A program made the position numbers and the translations under genes. Under the pieces are notes generated by a model that saw nothing but the letters and a program-made list of their open reading frames with translations, did not search any database and was not told where the DNA came from. A DNA stretch of 64,000 nt from Urophycis tenuis (Eukaryota; Chordata; Actinopteri; Gadiformes; Phycidae), in contig JAXIVH010000084.1 of the NCBI GenBank assembly GCA_036785325.1, forward strand, positions 496,001-560,000. The letters are read 5' to 3'. Positions 54,900 through 64,000 of the stretch are shown in pieces; position 1 is the stretch's first letter; each line of letters opens with the position of its first letter.

Positions 54900-57420
54900 C
54901 ACATCATAACAGAGGAAAGTAAATTTACAAGATTTGACAAGACTTTCAATCCACAACAACATTTTATGGAGCTTGCAGATGGCACCAGGGAGAACAATAT
55001 GGCTCTCAAGCGAGATGATGCAGTGGTGATTCTACGGGACCAAAAGGGGAGAAACGTCATGGTAACACTGAAGAGGGCCTTGCAGCCGCGGCCTACTGGT
55101 TAGGGCTTCGATTTGTAACCGGAGGGTGGCCGGTTCGAACCCCGACCAGTACGAACGGCTGAAGTGCCCTTGAGCAAGGCACCTAACCCCTTACTGCTCC
55201 CCGAGTGCCGCTGTTGCAGGCAGCTCACTGCATCGGGTTTAAGTGTACGCTTCACCTCACTGTGTGCTTCACCATCACTGTGTTCTGAGTGTGTCACTAA
55301 TTCACGATTGGGTCCAAATTGGGCCCAGATTGGGTCCAAATTGGGATCAAATGAGTAATTCTTCTTCTTCTTCTTCTTCTATCCTCAGAGCATCCTTTCA
55401 GTAGAGGCAGTAACAACTGATGGGGCCAAAGTGGTTTTCCAAAAAGGGAAGAGTGAACTGACAACCAAAGATGGGACTGTCTTCCGCATTGAGAAACTGG
55501 AAAGACTGTACTACATTGAAACGGTAAATAACAATGAAAAATGGGTTGATTACTCAGCCAATGACATAATGTCAAAGGACAAAGTGAATTTAACGTGTGA
55601 TGCCATAACATGGCATGAAATACTGGGACATTGTAACATTGATGATGTGATGAAACTATCTGATGTTGTATTAGACATGAAAGTCACGGAGGAAACTAAG
55701 ATTGACTGTAATGTTTGCACTGAGGGAAAATTTACTAACAGTAGAAGTAGGAAGGCTGATGCAAAAGCTTGTGTGCCCCTTGAGTTAGTACATACTGACT
55801 TAGCAGGTCCAATAGAGCCACCTGGTCAAGATGGGCATAAATTTGCCATCTCATTCACAGATGATTTTTCGGGGGCAGTGGCTGTTTACTTCCTTAAAAA
55901 TAAGAGTGATGCAACATTGGCCACAAAGAAGTTCCTGGCAGACAGTGCACCTTATGGTAGTGTCAAATGTATCAGATCAGATAATGGTACAGAGTAAACA
56001 GGTGAGGCTTTTCAGGCCCTTTTAAGAGAAAACGGTATCAGACACGAGACATCATCCCCTATACTCTCCACACCTCACCTTGTTTGAAATGGGGAGATGC
56101 ATGTTAATAGAAAAGGGGTTACCGAAAGCGTTGTGGCCTTATGCTATTCAAAGTGCAGCCCATATCCGTAACATATGTTACAATGAGAGAACTAAAAACA
56201 CCCCATACTTTATACTAACAGGAAGAAAGCCAGACCTATCAAAAATCAAAAACTGATGAATATGAACCAGAGATCAACAGCTTCAGAGACCGAAGGTCAG
56301 AAATTGAAAAGAGTGGCTCTGAATTGCTACAGAAAGAAGATAGCAAAGAGAAATCTAAATCTAAATCCAATCTCAATCAAGTCTTAAATAAGAATGAAAA
56401 TGTACAAAATAATGAAACTACAGATGAGGAAGTTGTTCTGGGTGAAAACAAAAACAGCTTAGGTTCAGAACCTAGTTATGACCAAAACCCCCTCTACCCA
56501 AGAAGAGAAAGAAAAGCTCCAAAATACCAAGAGGATTACATACCAGACATTAAAGATAAAGATGTAACCCATGCTAGTGTTGATTATTGTTTCAGGGCAG
56601 TGTACGGACTCCCCCAAACCTATAGAGAAGCTCAGATGTCACTGGAGGCACCAGCATGGCAACAAGCCACGAAGGAAGAAATTGACTCACTTAAAGAAAA
56701 CAAAACCTTTGAACTGACTACATTACCTGAATGGGTACCGGAATGGGTCTATGCCTTAAAGAAAAACACAGAAAAGGGAAATGTTTTCAAAGCTAGGTAT
56801 GTTGCTAAAGGCTACAACCAGACAGAGGGAATAGACTAATGAAACATTTGCCCCAACAGCAAACATTTGTTCAGTGCGAGCCCTTATGCAAATTGCTGTT
56901 CAGAATTATCTCTTTGTACATCAAATGGATGTGAAAACAGCATACTTACATGCTCCAATAGAGGAAGAGATTTACTTAGAACAACCTGAGGGTTTTGAAA
57001 ACACATCAGAAACACATCATGTAAGTTAAAGAAATCCCTTTATGGTCTGAAACAATCTGGAAGGAATTGGTACAAACTTCTGAATGACCACCTAGAACAA
57101 GACGACTTTGAGAGGAACCTATCTGACCAGTGTGTGTACAAGAAACAGATAGGAAGTGAGACAATCATTATGATCATATGGGAAGATGATTTAATCATTA
57201 CAGCCAGCAATAGTGTCCTACTCAACAGCTTCAAAAACACTATGAGATCAACATGAAGGATCTGATCAAAACATGAAGGATTTGATCAAAAGAAAGACAA
57301 AATTACGATGAACCAAAAACAATACATACTAAAAATGCTTGAAAGAAATCATAACAGAATGGTTCAGCCTCCACAAGCATTGCTCCTGTTGGATGTTTTC
57401 TCACATGGACCAGGTGAGGC
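54900..57420 (+). pseudogene. Ty1/copia-like pol relic, unit 3
   Basis: Same element; open pieces 55431-55997 and 56324-56839. It lost about 35 bp at 56063 (the PHQNGTAERQ region) and three bases near 56839 that create a stop. It shares with unit 2 the TAA after SDNGTE and the WEDDLI form of the active site. Confidence 0.85.
55078..55382 (+). mobile_element. tRNA-derived SINE (V-SINE type), complete in unit 3
   Basis: tRNA-like head with CCTACTGGTTAGGGCTTCG (A-box region) and GGTTCGAACCCCGACC (B box, 55132-55147). It is followed by GAAGTGCCCTTGAGCAAGGC and ACCTAACCCCTTACTGCTCC, words I know from V-SINEs of fishes, and a TTCTTC-type simple tail at 55359-55381. It interrupts the copia frame between VMVTLKRAL and SILSIEAVTT. 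Confidence 0.85.
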
Positions 57421-58004
57421 CCTTCGTGTTGGTGTGATAAAGATATATATATATCAACATTGATTTGACTTGAAATTAAAGGGAATTTGATTGATGATGT
57501 TCACAACGAGTAAAATAAGGATTACAATTTACATCTCTGAGATGGATATGTAGATGCTGGGGACAACAAAGCGCTCTGTACATCATCATTGAGTAAATGT
57601 GAATGGAACGGTATTTGTTTTATTGATGTCAACGTTCTCGAAACGGCGCTATAAATTGTTAAATAGAATAAGCATTTAATGGGCCCTATCATAGTTTAAA
57701 ACATATGGATGGCAACACTTCAGTAGGTGTCACTGGGTACGGTATGTAATGGTATTCAAGGATAAAATGTTGATTTCAGTCAGTGACCTTTTATATTTGT
57801 CTGTAGTGTTGTGTTGGATGTGACAGAGTACTTGTAGTGTATGGTTAGCTGTTCACACTATACGTAAAGGAGATGTTTGTTTGTTTGTTTGAGATGTATG
57901 TTTGCCTTGAGGTTGGTTGCAAGCAACTTAAGTTTATGGTGTTACGAGGTCAGAGGTGCAAAGAAGCCAGTTGTTTGACAATAGCTTTGGCCACAGGAGG
58001 TACC
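57421..58004. other. Counterpart of 25088-25671, no gene
   Basis: Same AT-rich interval as in unit 2. Confidence 0.5.
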
Positions 58005-58350
58005 TGTCACGCCAACTCCTCCCCCTCTACCTCGATCGGCGTCACCGGTCCCGGCACTACAACCCCCAGAATCCCCGGCGGCCATGAGCAGGCACCTGTG
58101 TCTAATTCCAAATGTGTCTCACCTGTGTCTTGTTTGTTTCCCTTCATAACCTTGTGTGTCCGTCTCCCCATGGTGAGTTGTTGTATTTGTATTGAGTACA
58201 TGGATGTACTTTGACTTTGGTTATCTGATAGACGCACACACCTCGCTGTGGGCGCCTGTACTGGTTTCGTCCGGCAGTTAAATAAACTCTGTTCCACCGT
58301 TTACGTTGCTTGGTCTCGCGCTTGTCTCCGCTCAACCCCGTAGTGTCACA
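58005..58350 (+). mobile_element. Ty3/gypsy-type LTR, unit 3
   Basis: Same LTR as 25672-26027, with a 10 bp shorter middle. Confidence 0.7.
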
Positions 58351-58366
58351 GAACAACTCACCCCCT

Positions 58367-58645
58367 ATGGAGACAGCGGACCAGGCAGCGGAGGAGCCCA
58401 CGCTTGCCTCCGTGCTCAATCGGCTCGCTACCGACGACGTATTGGAGCAGCAGATCACAAGCACGGAGGCACTGCTCCGTGAGCTTCTCCGGCGCTTGCC
58501 GGCGACGAGTGGCGCCGCCTCCGATGCCGCGAGTGGAGGAGTCCCAGCCCCAGCAGAGAGGGATCCATACTGGGGCACCCGTTTGGCACGGGGGGGACCT
58601 CGGTCAGCCAGACGGGCCACCAAGCCTCAGAACGGGCCAGCTTAG
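58367..58645 (+). pseudogene. Gypsy gag 5' fragment, unit 3
   Basis: METADQAAEEPTLASVLNRL as in unit 2, passing into a single 87 bp repeat unit and then a TAG at 58643 (GGGCCAGCTTAGGCC). Confidence 0.55.
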
Positions 58646-58649
58646 GCCA

Positions 58650-58790
58650 ACCCAGCGGGGACAGGAGGCCGCTGTGGCCCAGCGGCGAAGACAGGAGGCC
58701 GCTGCGGCCCAGCGGGGAAGACAGGAGGGCGCTGCGGCCCAGCGGCGGAGACAGGAGGCCGCTGCGGCCCAGCGGGGAAGACAGGTTTTC
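58650..58790 (-). repeat. Inverted proline-coding minisatellite at deletion junction, unit 3
   Basis: About five units GGGGAAGACAGGAGG / CGCTGCGGCCCAGC, the reverse complement of the unit 2 orientation. At 58784 the sequence jumps into GGTTTTCTTCGACTTAAGAC, which is at 9395 in unit 1 and 32666 in unit 2. Confidence 0.8.
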
Positions 58791-59453
58791 TTCGACTTAA
58801 GACTTTGTTTGTTCATTCTGGAATCCCAAGCCAGCAAACACGGAGCTGGAGGATTATAAAGGTTTGTTCATCGAGGTCAAATCACCTCCTTTTCAATCTG
58901 GGCCATAGGCCTACTCGTCAAAAATCTGACCACCACTATTATAAACATCTGAACATTGAAAGATTTCTTAGAGGCATAAAAAAATACGTTATTCTTAAAT
59001 GACGATGTTTTTAAAGGTCCGGTGTGTAAACTCAAGGTGGCCTCCTAGCGGTGAGGTTGCAGATTGCAACCAACTGAACCCCCCCTCCCACTCACTCCTA
59101 CTGTATAATTGACTAAAACAAGTTTACAAAATAAGCGCACAATAATACGAGATCTCAGATGGGAGTTTGCTCTGCGCCTCTCGTCGTTTCTTTACAGTTT
59201 ACATGGAGAATGATTTACAAGGTAGGAAAGAAAAAAACCCTTTCAATCCAGAGCCTGACCTGGGGGTTAGAAACAATAGATACTTTATTGAACCCTGTGG
59301 GAAAATTCAAGGTCCCAGTAGCTTACAAGACATCAACATACAACATAAAGCGAGCTGCGAAAGCATTAGCAGACTCCGACAGGGCCATGTGTGTAGCGCG
59401 CAGAAGCTCACAGTGGAGCAGAAAAGAGAATCGCTGCGCAACATCATTCATTC

Positions 59454-59744
59454 CTACGAGCCGCTGTTTAAGTTGCACGAGGGCGACATCAATGTTAGCC
59501 TACTAATAAACATATTCCCTCTGAAATGCTCCTCCTGGTCTTGGAGCCGCTCATCCTCGCAAAGCTCGAAGAAGCGCCTTTTGGTGCGCGTCTTTGCGCG
59601 TCTATCCTGGAGAAGAGCAGGTACACCCCATGCAGATGCCAGGTTGCAAGCCTGGGCATTTATACTGTCAAACTCCCCTCGCAGTTGGGTGAGTGTCTCT
59701 GCTGCGGTGCTAAGCCACCATTTCGTAAATAAATAAAACGGCAA
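59454..59744 (-). pseudogene. hAT-type transposase fragment, unit 3
   Basis: Same relic as 9932-10345 with a GCC-TA insertion near 59496 that shifts the frame after GNMFIS. Confidence 0.6.
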
Positions 59745-59839
59745 GTGGGCATTGGAAGCAGTGTGGAGCTCCTACCGCTAGGGGGCCCTCCGCACCGCAG
59801 GGTCTGCCGGGGCTTCCCCGACGCCACTAGAGTGTGTGT

Positions 59840-60536
59840 GTGAGAAGATGTTTTGGCAGTGATTTGAGAGGCTACATTTCAAGCCAAGCTTTGATAACAA
59901 CACAGAGGGACACCTCAGGCTGAAATCAGAGAGTAAAGACCCCTGACAAGTAAAGCGCAACTGATTCATACCCAGAACGTACAAATAATAACCATCCCAT
60001 TCTTTAATTGAACCTGATATATTGTGTATTATTGTTGTATATCAGTATTTTCAAAGTCTTTCTCCCGGCCGTTGTAGACGTTGTGTTCACTTTCCTCGTA
60101 GTTCCTTCAGGGGGCGTGCTTTCCCTGAGAAGTCGGCCTTACACGACAGCCAAGCGCTCCCATTATTTGCCCTCATACCTCGGTGCCTGTGGAGTGTGGA
60201 AGATATTAAAACGACAGCCAGAGGGGTTAAACCAAGAATGACGTTGGCGAATATGAATGGAGAGAAATGAAGGACTACTCACAGACTTTTTCCTCGATTA
60301 GCTTTTTCATCTTGGAAGCTGGTTGTTTTTAAGTGAGTGCTGGCAAAAGCAGCAAGGCGGAACACTGTGCATTCCTTCTAAACATATAAAATACTTGACT
60401 TTACATTAATCACATGACGGCATGCCTTCTCCATTCAGACTGAACACTGAGGCCACACTGCTACACTCTATCCCCTGACCATTTTAGCACCTGAAGTCCA
60501 CTCTTTTGGCGATATCTTGAGATCCTTGGCAATACC
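59840..60536. other. No recognised gene
   Basis: Counterpart of 10489-11246. The GT tract is reduced to GTGTGTGTGTG at 59832-59842, with about 60 bp of flank lost. Confidence 0.5.
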
Positions 60537-60833
60537 CACGGGCGTAATTTGCGGGGGGGTTAGGGGGGTCATGACCCCCGCAAAAATCCAATCACACTAA
60601 TATAACCCCCCCAATATCATAACATCATTCAGATTAATAAGAATATGAAATATTCTGAATGAATAACTTGTTTGTTTTCTTTATTCATTTCATTTGCCAG
60701 CAAGATAGTATCGTGTTTTAATCATCTGTAATGTAGCCTACCCCCCCCCCCCCCCCTCCCCCACCGACTACTTGGTATTACCTGGCCAACTTATTATAAC
60801 CCCCCCAATGGTAGACCCAAAGTTACGCCCTTG
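60537..60833. mobile_element. Non-autonomous hAT MITE, unit 3
   Basis: Same insertion as 11247-11550; target duplication GCAATACC intact on both sides. Confidence 0.85.
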
Positions 60834-61510
60834 GCAATACCAAGTGTAAATGTCCATCCTTTATATTATGTCTATCCTTTATAGTTCTATTTATTATTAT
60901 TTTGTCTTTATTCAGATTATGACAATAATTACACAACTCAAATTCACTTTAACTTTAATTGTGATTCACTATATGCAACTGGTCTAAATTTGACTCAACA
61001 CATCATGTGATTAATTTACATCCAATCAGATTACAGACACTGTACTGGGTGTATACTGAGTATACAGTGTATAATGGTCACACATACAGTGACCATCACA
61101 CCCCCATCATCATCATGGTCTTCATCATGTCAATTTATCCATGTGTGTGTGTGTGTGTGTGGGGGGGGGGGGGATGAAGCTGTTGTATAGTTAGTTACCT
61201 TGTGTTATCTACCCCTTACATACATGCTGTATATATTATACATAAATAATACACCCCTTCTGTATAGTTAGGACCACCAGCCAGGCCGGTGTCAATTACC
61301 ACACACCTGCTAGTTAAGCAGTCAGGAATAGTGGTAGTAGTAGTAGAGTAGCTGGTTATCTTTTTTTTCAATAGTCTGCTCGACATTATATGTTATCTAG
61401 CATCAGACAGTATTTATTTTATATGCTATTAAACTATACAACTATATATCTACTATTTATAAAAGACAGTCGCGTTGAATTTTTAATTCAATTCATTTTT
61501 ATTTAAAGAA
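60834..61510. other. AT-rich interval with GT/G tract, no gene; polyA signal at right edge
   Basis: Counterpart of 11551-12241. GT and G run at 61141-61173; minus-strand AATAAA at 61503-61498. Confidence 0.55.
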
Positions 61511-64000
61511 CTGGCCTCAGTGAGGACAGGGGCTTTATTTTCCTTTCTCTTCCTCCCAGGGGCCTCAGTGAGGGGAGCAGCCTCAGTGAGGAGAGGGGCT
61601 GAGCGAGGAGAGGGGCCGCAGTGGAGTTAGCAGCCTCAGTGATGAGAGGGGCATCGGTGAACGGAGAGCCTTCAGTGATGAGATGGGCTTTGGTTTCCTG
61701 TCTCTTCTTCCCTGGGTCCTCAGTGAGGGGAGCAGCCTCAGGGAGGAGAGGGGCCTCAATGGAGCAAGCAGCCTCAGTGATGAGAGGGGCATCGGTGAAT
61801 GGAGAGCCTTCATTGATGAGATGGGCTTTGGTTTCCTGTCCCTTCTTCCCTGGGTCCTCAGTGAGGGGAGCAGCCTCAGTGAGGAGAGGGGCCTCAATGG
61901 AGCAAGCAGCCTCAGTGATGGGAGGGGCATCGGTGAGGAGAGGGGCTTTGGTTTCCTGTCTCTTCTTCCCTGGGGCCTCAGTGAGGGGACCAGCCTTATT
62001 GAGGAGAGGGGCCTCAATGGAGCAAGCAGCCTCAGTGATGAGAGGGGCATCGGTGAGGAGAGGGGCTTTGTTTTCCTCTCTCTTTTTCCCTGGGTCCTCA
62101 GTGAGGGGAGCAGCCTCAGTGAGGAGAGGGGCCTCAATGGAGCAAGCAGCCTCAGTGATGAGAGGGGCATCGGTGAACGGAGAGCCTTCAGTGAGGAGAG
62201 GGGCTTTAGTTTCCTGTCTCTTCTTCCCTGGGTCCTCAGTGAGGGGACCAGCCTCAGTGAGGAGAGGGGCCTCAATGGAGCAAGCAGCCTCAGTGATGAG
62301 AGGGGCATCGGTGAACGGAGAGCCTTCAGTGAGGAGAGGGGCGTTATTTTGTCTCTTCTTCCCTGGGTCCTCAGTGAGGGGAGCAGCCTCAGTGAGGAGT
62401 GGGGCCTCAATGGAGTTAGGAGCCTTAGTGATGAGAAGGGAATCGGTGAGGAGAGGGGGTTTATTTTCCTGTCTTCTTCCCTGGGTCCTCAGTGAGGGGA
62501 CCAGCCTCAGCAAGAAGAGGTGCTACAGTCAGGAGAGTGGCCAAAATGGAGTTCGTAGCCCCAGTGAGGGGAGGAGTCTCAGTGAGGGGAGGAGGTTCAT
62601 TGAGTGGAGAGCCTTCAGTGAGGAGAGAGGCTTTAGTTTCCTGTCTCTTCTTCCCTGGGTCCTCAGTGAGGGGACCAGCCTCAGTGACGAGAGGGGCCAC
62701 AGCGAGGAGAGGGGCCACAAACCGGAGGGGCCACAGTGGATTTAGCAGTCTCAGTGAGGGGAGGAGTCTCAGTGAGTGGAGAGCCTTCAGTGAGGAGAGG
62801 TGCTTTAGTTTCCTGTCTCTTCTTCCCTGGGTCCTCAGTGAGGGGACAAGCCTCAGTGAGGAGAGGGGCCTCAATGGAGCAAGCAGCCTCAGTGATGAGA
62901 GGGGCATCGGTGAGTGGAGAGCCTTCAGTGATGAGAAGGGCTTTGGTTTCCTGTCTCTTCTTCCCTGGGTCCTCAGTGAGGGGACCAGCCTCAGCAAGGA
63001 GAGGGGCCAAAAGTCAGGAGAGGGGCCACAGTGGAGTTAGCATCCTCAGTGAGGGGAGGTGTCTCAGTGAGTGTCTCAAAGCCAGGAGAGGGGCCACAGT
63101 GGATTTAGCAGCCTCAGTGAGGGGAGGAGTCTCAGTGAGTGGAGAGCCTTCAGTGAGGAGAGGGGCTTTAGTTTCCTGTCTCTTCTTCCCTGGGTCCTCA
63201 GTGAGGGGACCCGCCTCAGCAAGGAGAGGGGCCAAAGTCAGGAGAGGGGCCACAGTCCGGATGGGCCACAGTGGAGTTAGCAGTCTCAGTGAGGGGAGGT
63301 GTCTCAGTGAGTGGAGAGCCTTCAGTGAGGAGAGGGGCTTTAGTTTTCTGTCTCTTCTTCCCTGAGTCCTCAGTGAGGGGACCAGCCTCAGTGAGGGGAG
63401 GGGGCTCAATGGAGTAAGCAGCCTCAGTGATGAGAGGGGCATCGGTGAGTGGAGAGCCTTCAGTGATGAGAAGGGCTTTGGTTTCCTGTCTCTTCTTCCC
63501 TGGGTCCTCAGTGAGGGGACCAGCCTCAGCAAGGAGGGGCCAAAAGTCAGGAGAGGGGCCACAGTGGAGTTAGCAGCCTCAGTGAGGGGAGGTGTCTCAG
63601 TGAGTGTCTCAAAGCCAGGAGAGGGGCCACAGTGGATTTAGTAGCCTCAGTGAGGGGAGGAGTCTCAGGGAGTGGAAAGCCTTCAGTGAGGAGAGGGGCT
63701 TTAGTTTCCTGTCTCTTCTTCCCTGGGTCCTCAGTGAGGGGACCAGCCTCAATGAGGAGAGGGGCCTCAATGTAGTTAGCAGCCTCAGTGATGAGAGGGG
63801 CATCGGTGTACGGAGAGCCTTCAGTGATGTGATGGGCTTTGGTTTCCTGTCTCTTCTTCCCTGGGTCCTCAGTGAGGGGACCAGCCTCAGCAAGGAGAGG
63901 GGCCAAAGTCAGGAGAGGGGCCACAGTTCGGATGGGCCACAGTGGAGTTAGCAGTCTCAGTGAGGGGAGGTGTCGCAGTAAGTGGAGAGCCTTCAGTGAG
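61511..64000. repeat. Satellite array, unit 3 (cut by window edge)
   Basis: First 2.5 kb of the third array, beginning with the same ordered monomers as units 1 and 2 and continuing off the window. The related exon 3 should lie beyond the right edge. Confidence 0.92.

Larger units (their letters stand above)
50963..64000. repeat. Tandem segmental duplication, unit 3 (cut by window edge)
   Basis: Third copy, truncated on the right inside its satellite array. It lacks the stretch matching roughly 26930-32665 of unit 2, contains an inverted fragment of a proline-coding repeat at 58650-58790, and keeps a full-length SINE that units 1 and 2 have only as a stub. Confidence 0.95.

Noticed and set aside
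55118..55165. tRNA gene
   Set aside because: Has a B box but continues into SINE body and tail words; no full cloverleaf and it sits inside a broken retrotransposon.

Overview
The window looks like teleost fish nuclear DNA. It is repeat-rich and AT-leaning, with GT-AG introns, vertebrate-style TATA and CCAAT promoter motifs, CA/GT microsatellites, a tRNA-derived SINE of the fish V-SINE type, hAT-family transposons, and Ty1/copia and Ty3/gypsy relics. There is no bacterial gene organisation, no rRNA and no CRISPR array. The species call is inference from repeat content, since no species-diagnostic gene is present.

Layout: one segment is present three times head to tail. Unit 1 is 1-18860, unit 2 is 18861-50962, and unit 3 runs from 50963 past the right edge. 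Each unit reads, left to right: half of an inverted-repeat element; telomere-like (TTAGGG-rich) minisatellite; two minus-strand exons with a TATA/CCAAT promoter; a CA tract; low-information sequence; a broken Ty1/copia pol relic; a scrambled Ty3/gypsy block; a minus-strand hAT transposase fragment and a GT tract; a ~300 bp hAT MITE; a large G+C-rich satellite array; a third minus-strand exon; telomere-like minisatellite; and the left half of the next inverted-repeat element.

The most gene-like object is a three-exon minus-strand gene that straddles the unit boundaries. Its promoter and exons 1-2 lie at the left of one unit, and exon 3 lies at the right end of the preceding unit. All junctions are GT-AG and all introns are phase 0. 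The copy with exons at 20878-20943, 19550-19897 and 17447-17635 is open for 200 codons. The next copy (exons in units 2 and 3) has two nonsense codons. The first copy continues off the left edge. I do not recognise the protein (a short basic N-terminus, a polyproline tract, a probable helix and a Lys/Glu-rich C-terminus). Downstream of its stop, the transcript direction runs through the satellite array (5.1 kb in unit 1, 13.8 kb in unit 2) to an AATAAA at the array's far edge, so the array may be the 3' untranslated region or a degenerate C-terminal coding repeat.

Units differ by clean insertions and deletions. Unit 2 alone carries a 3.2 kb hAT transposon with a 6-exon BED/hAT transposase (exact 8 bp target duplication, empty site in unit 1) and a 1.16 kb non-autonomous hAT element (also with an 8 bp duplication and an empty site in unit 1). 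Unit 1 alone carries a 384 bp inverted-repeat MITE inside the copia relic. Unit 3 alone keeps the full SINE and has a ~6 kb deletion with a local inversion. The sharing patterns conflict with a simple duplication order, which suggests exchange between units.
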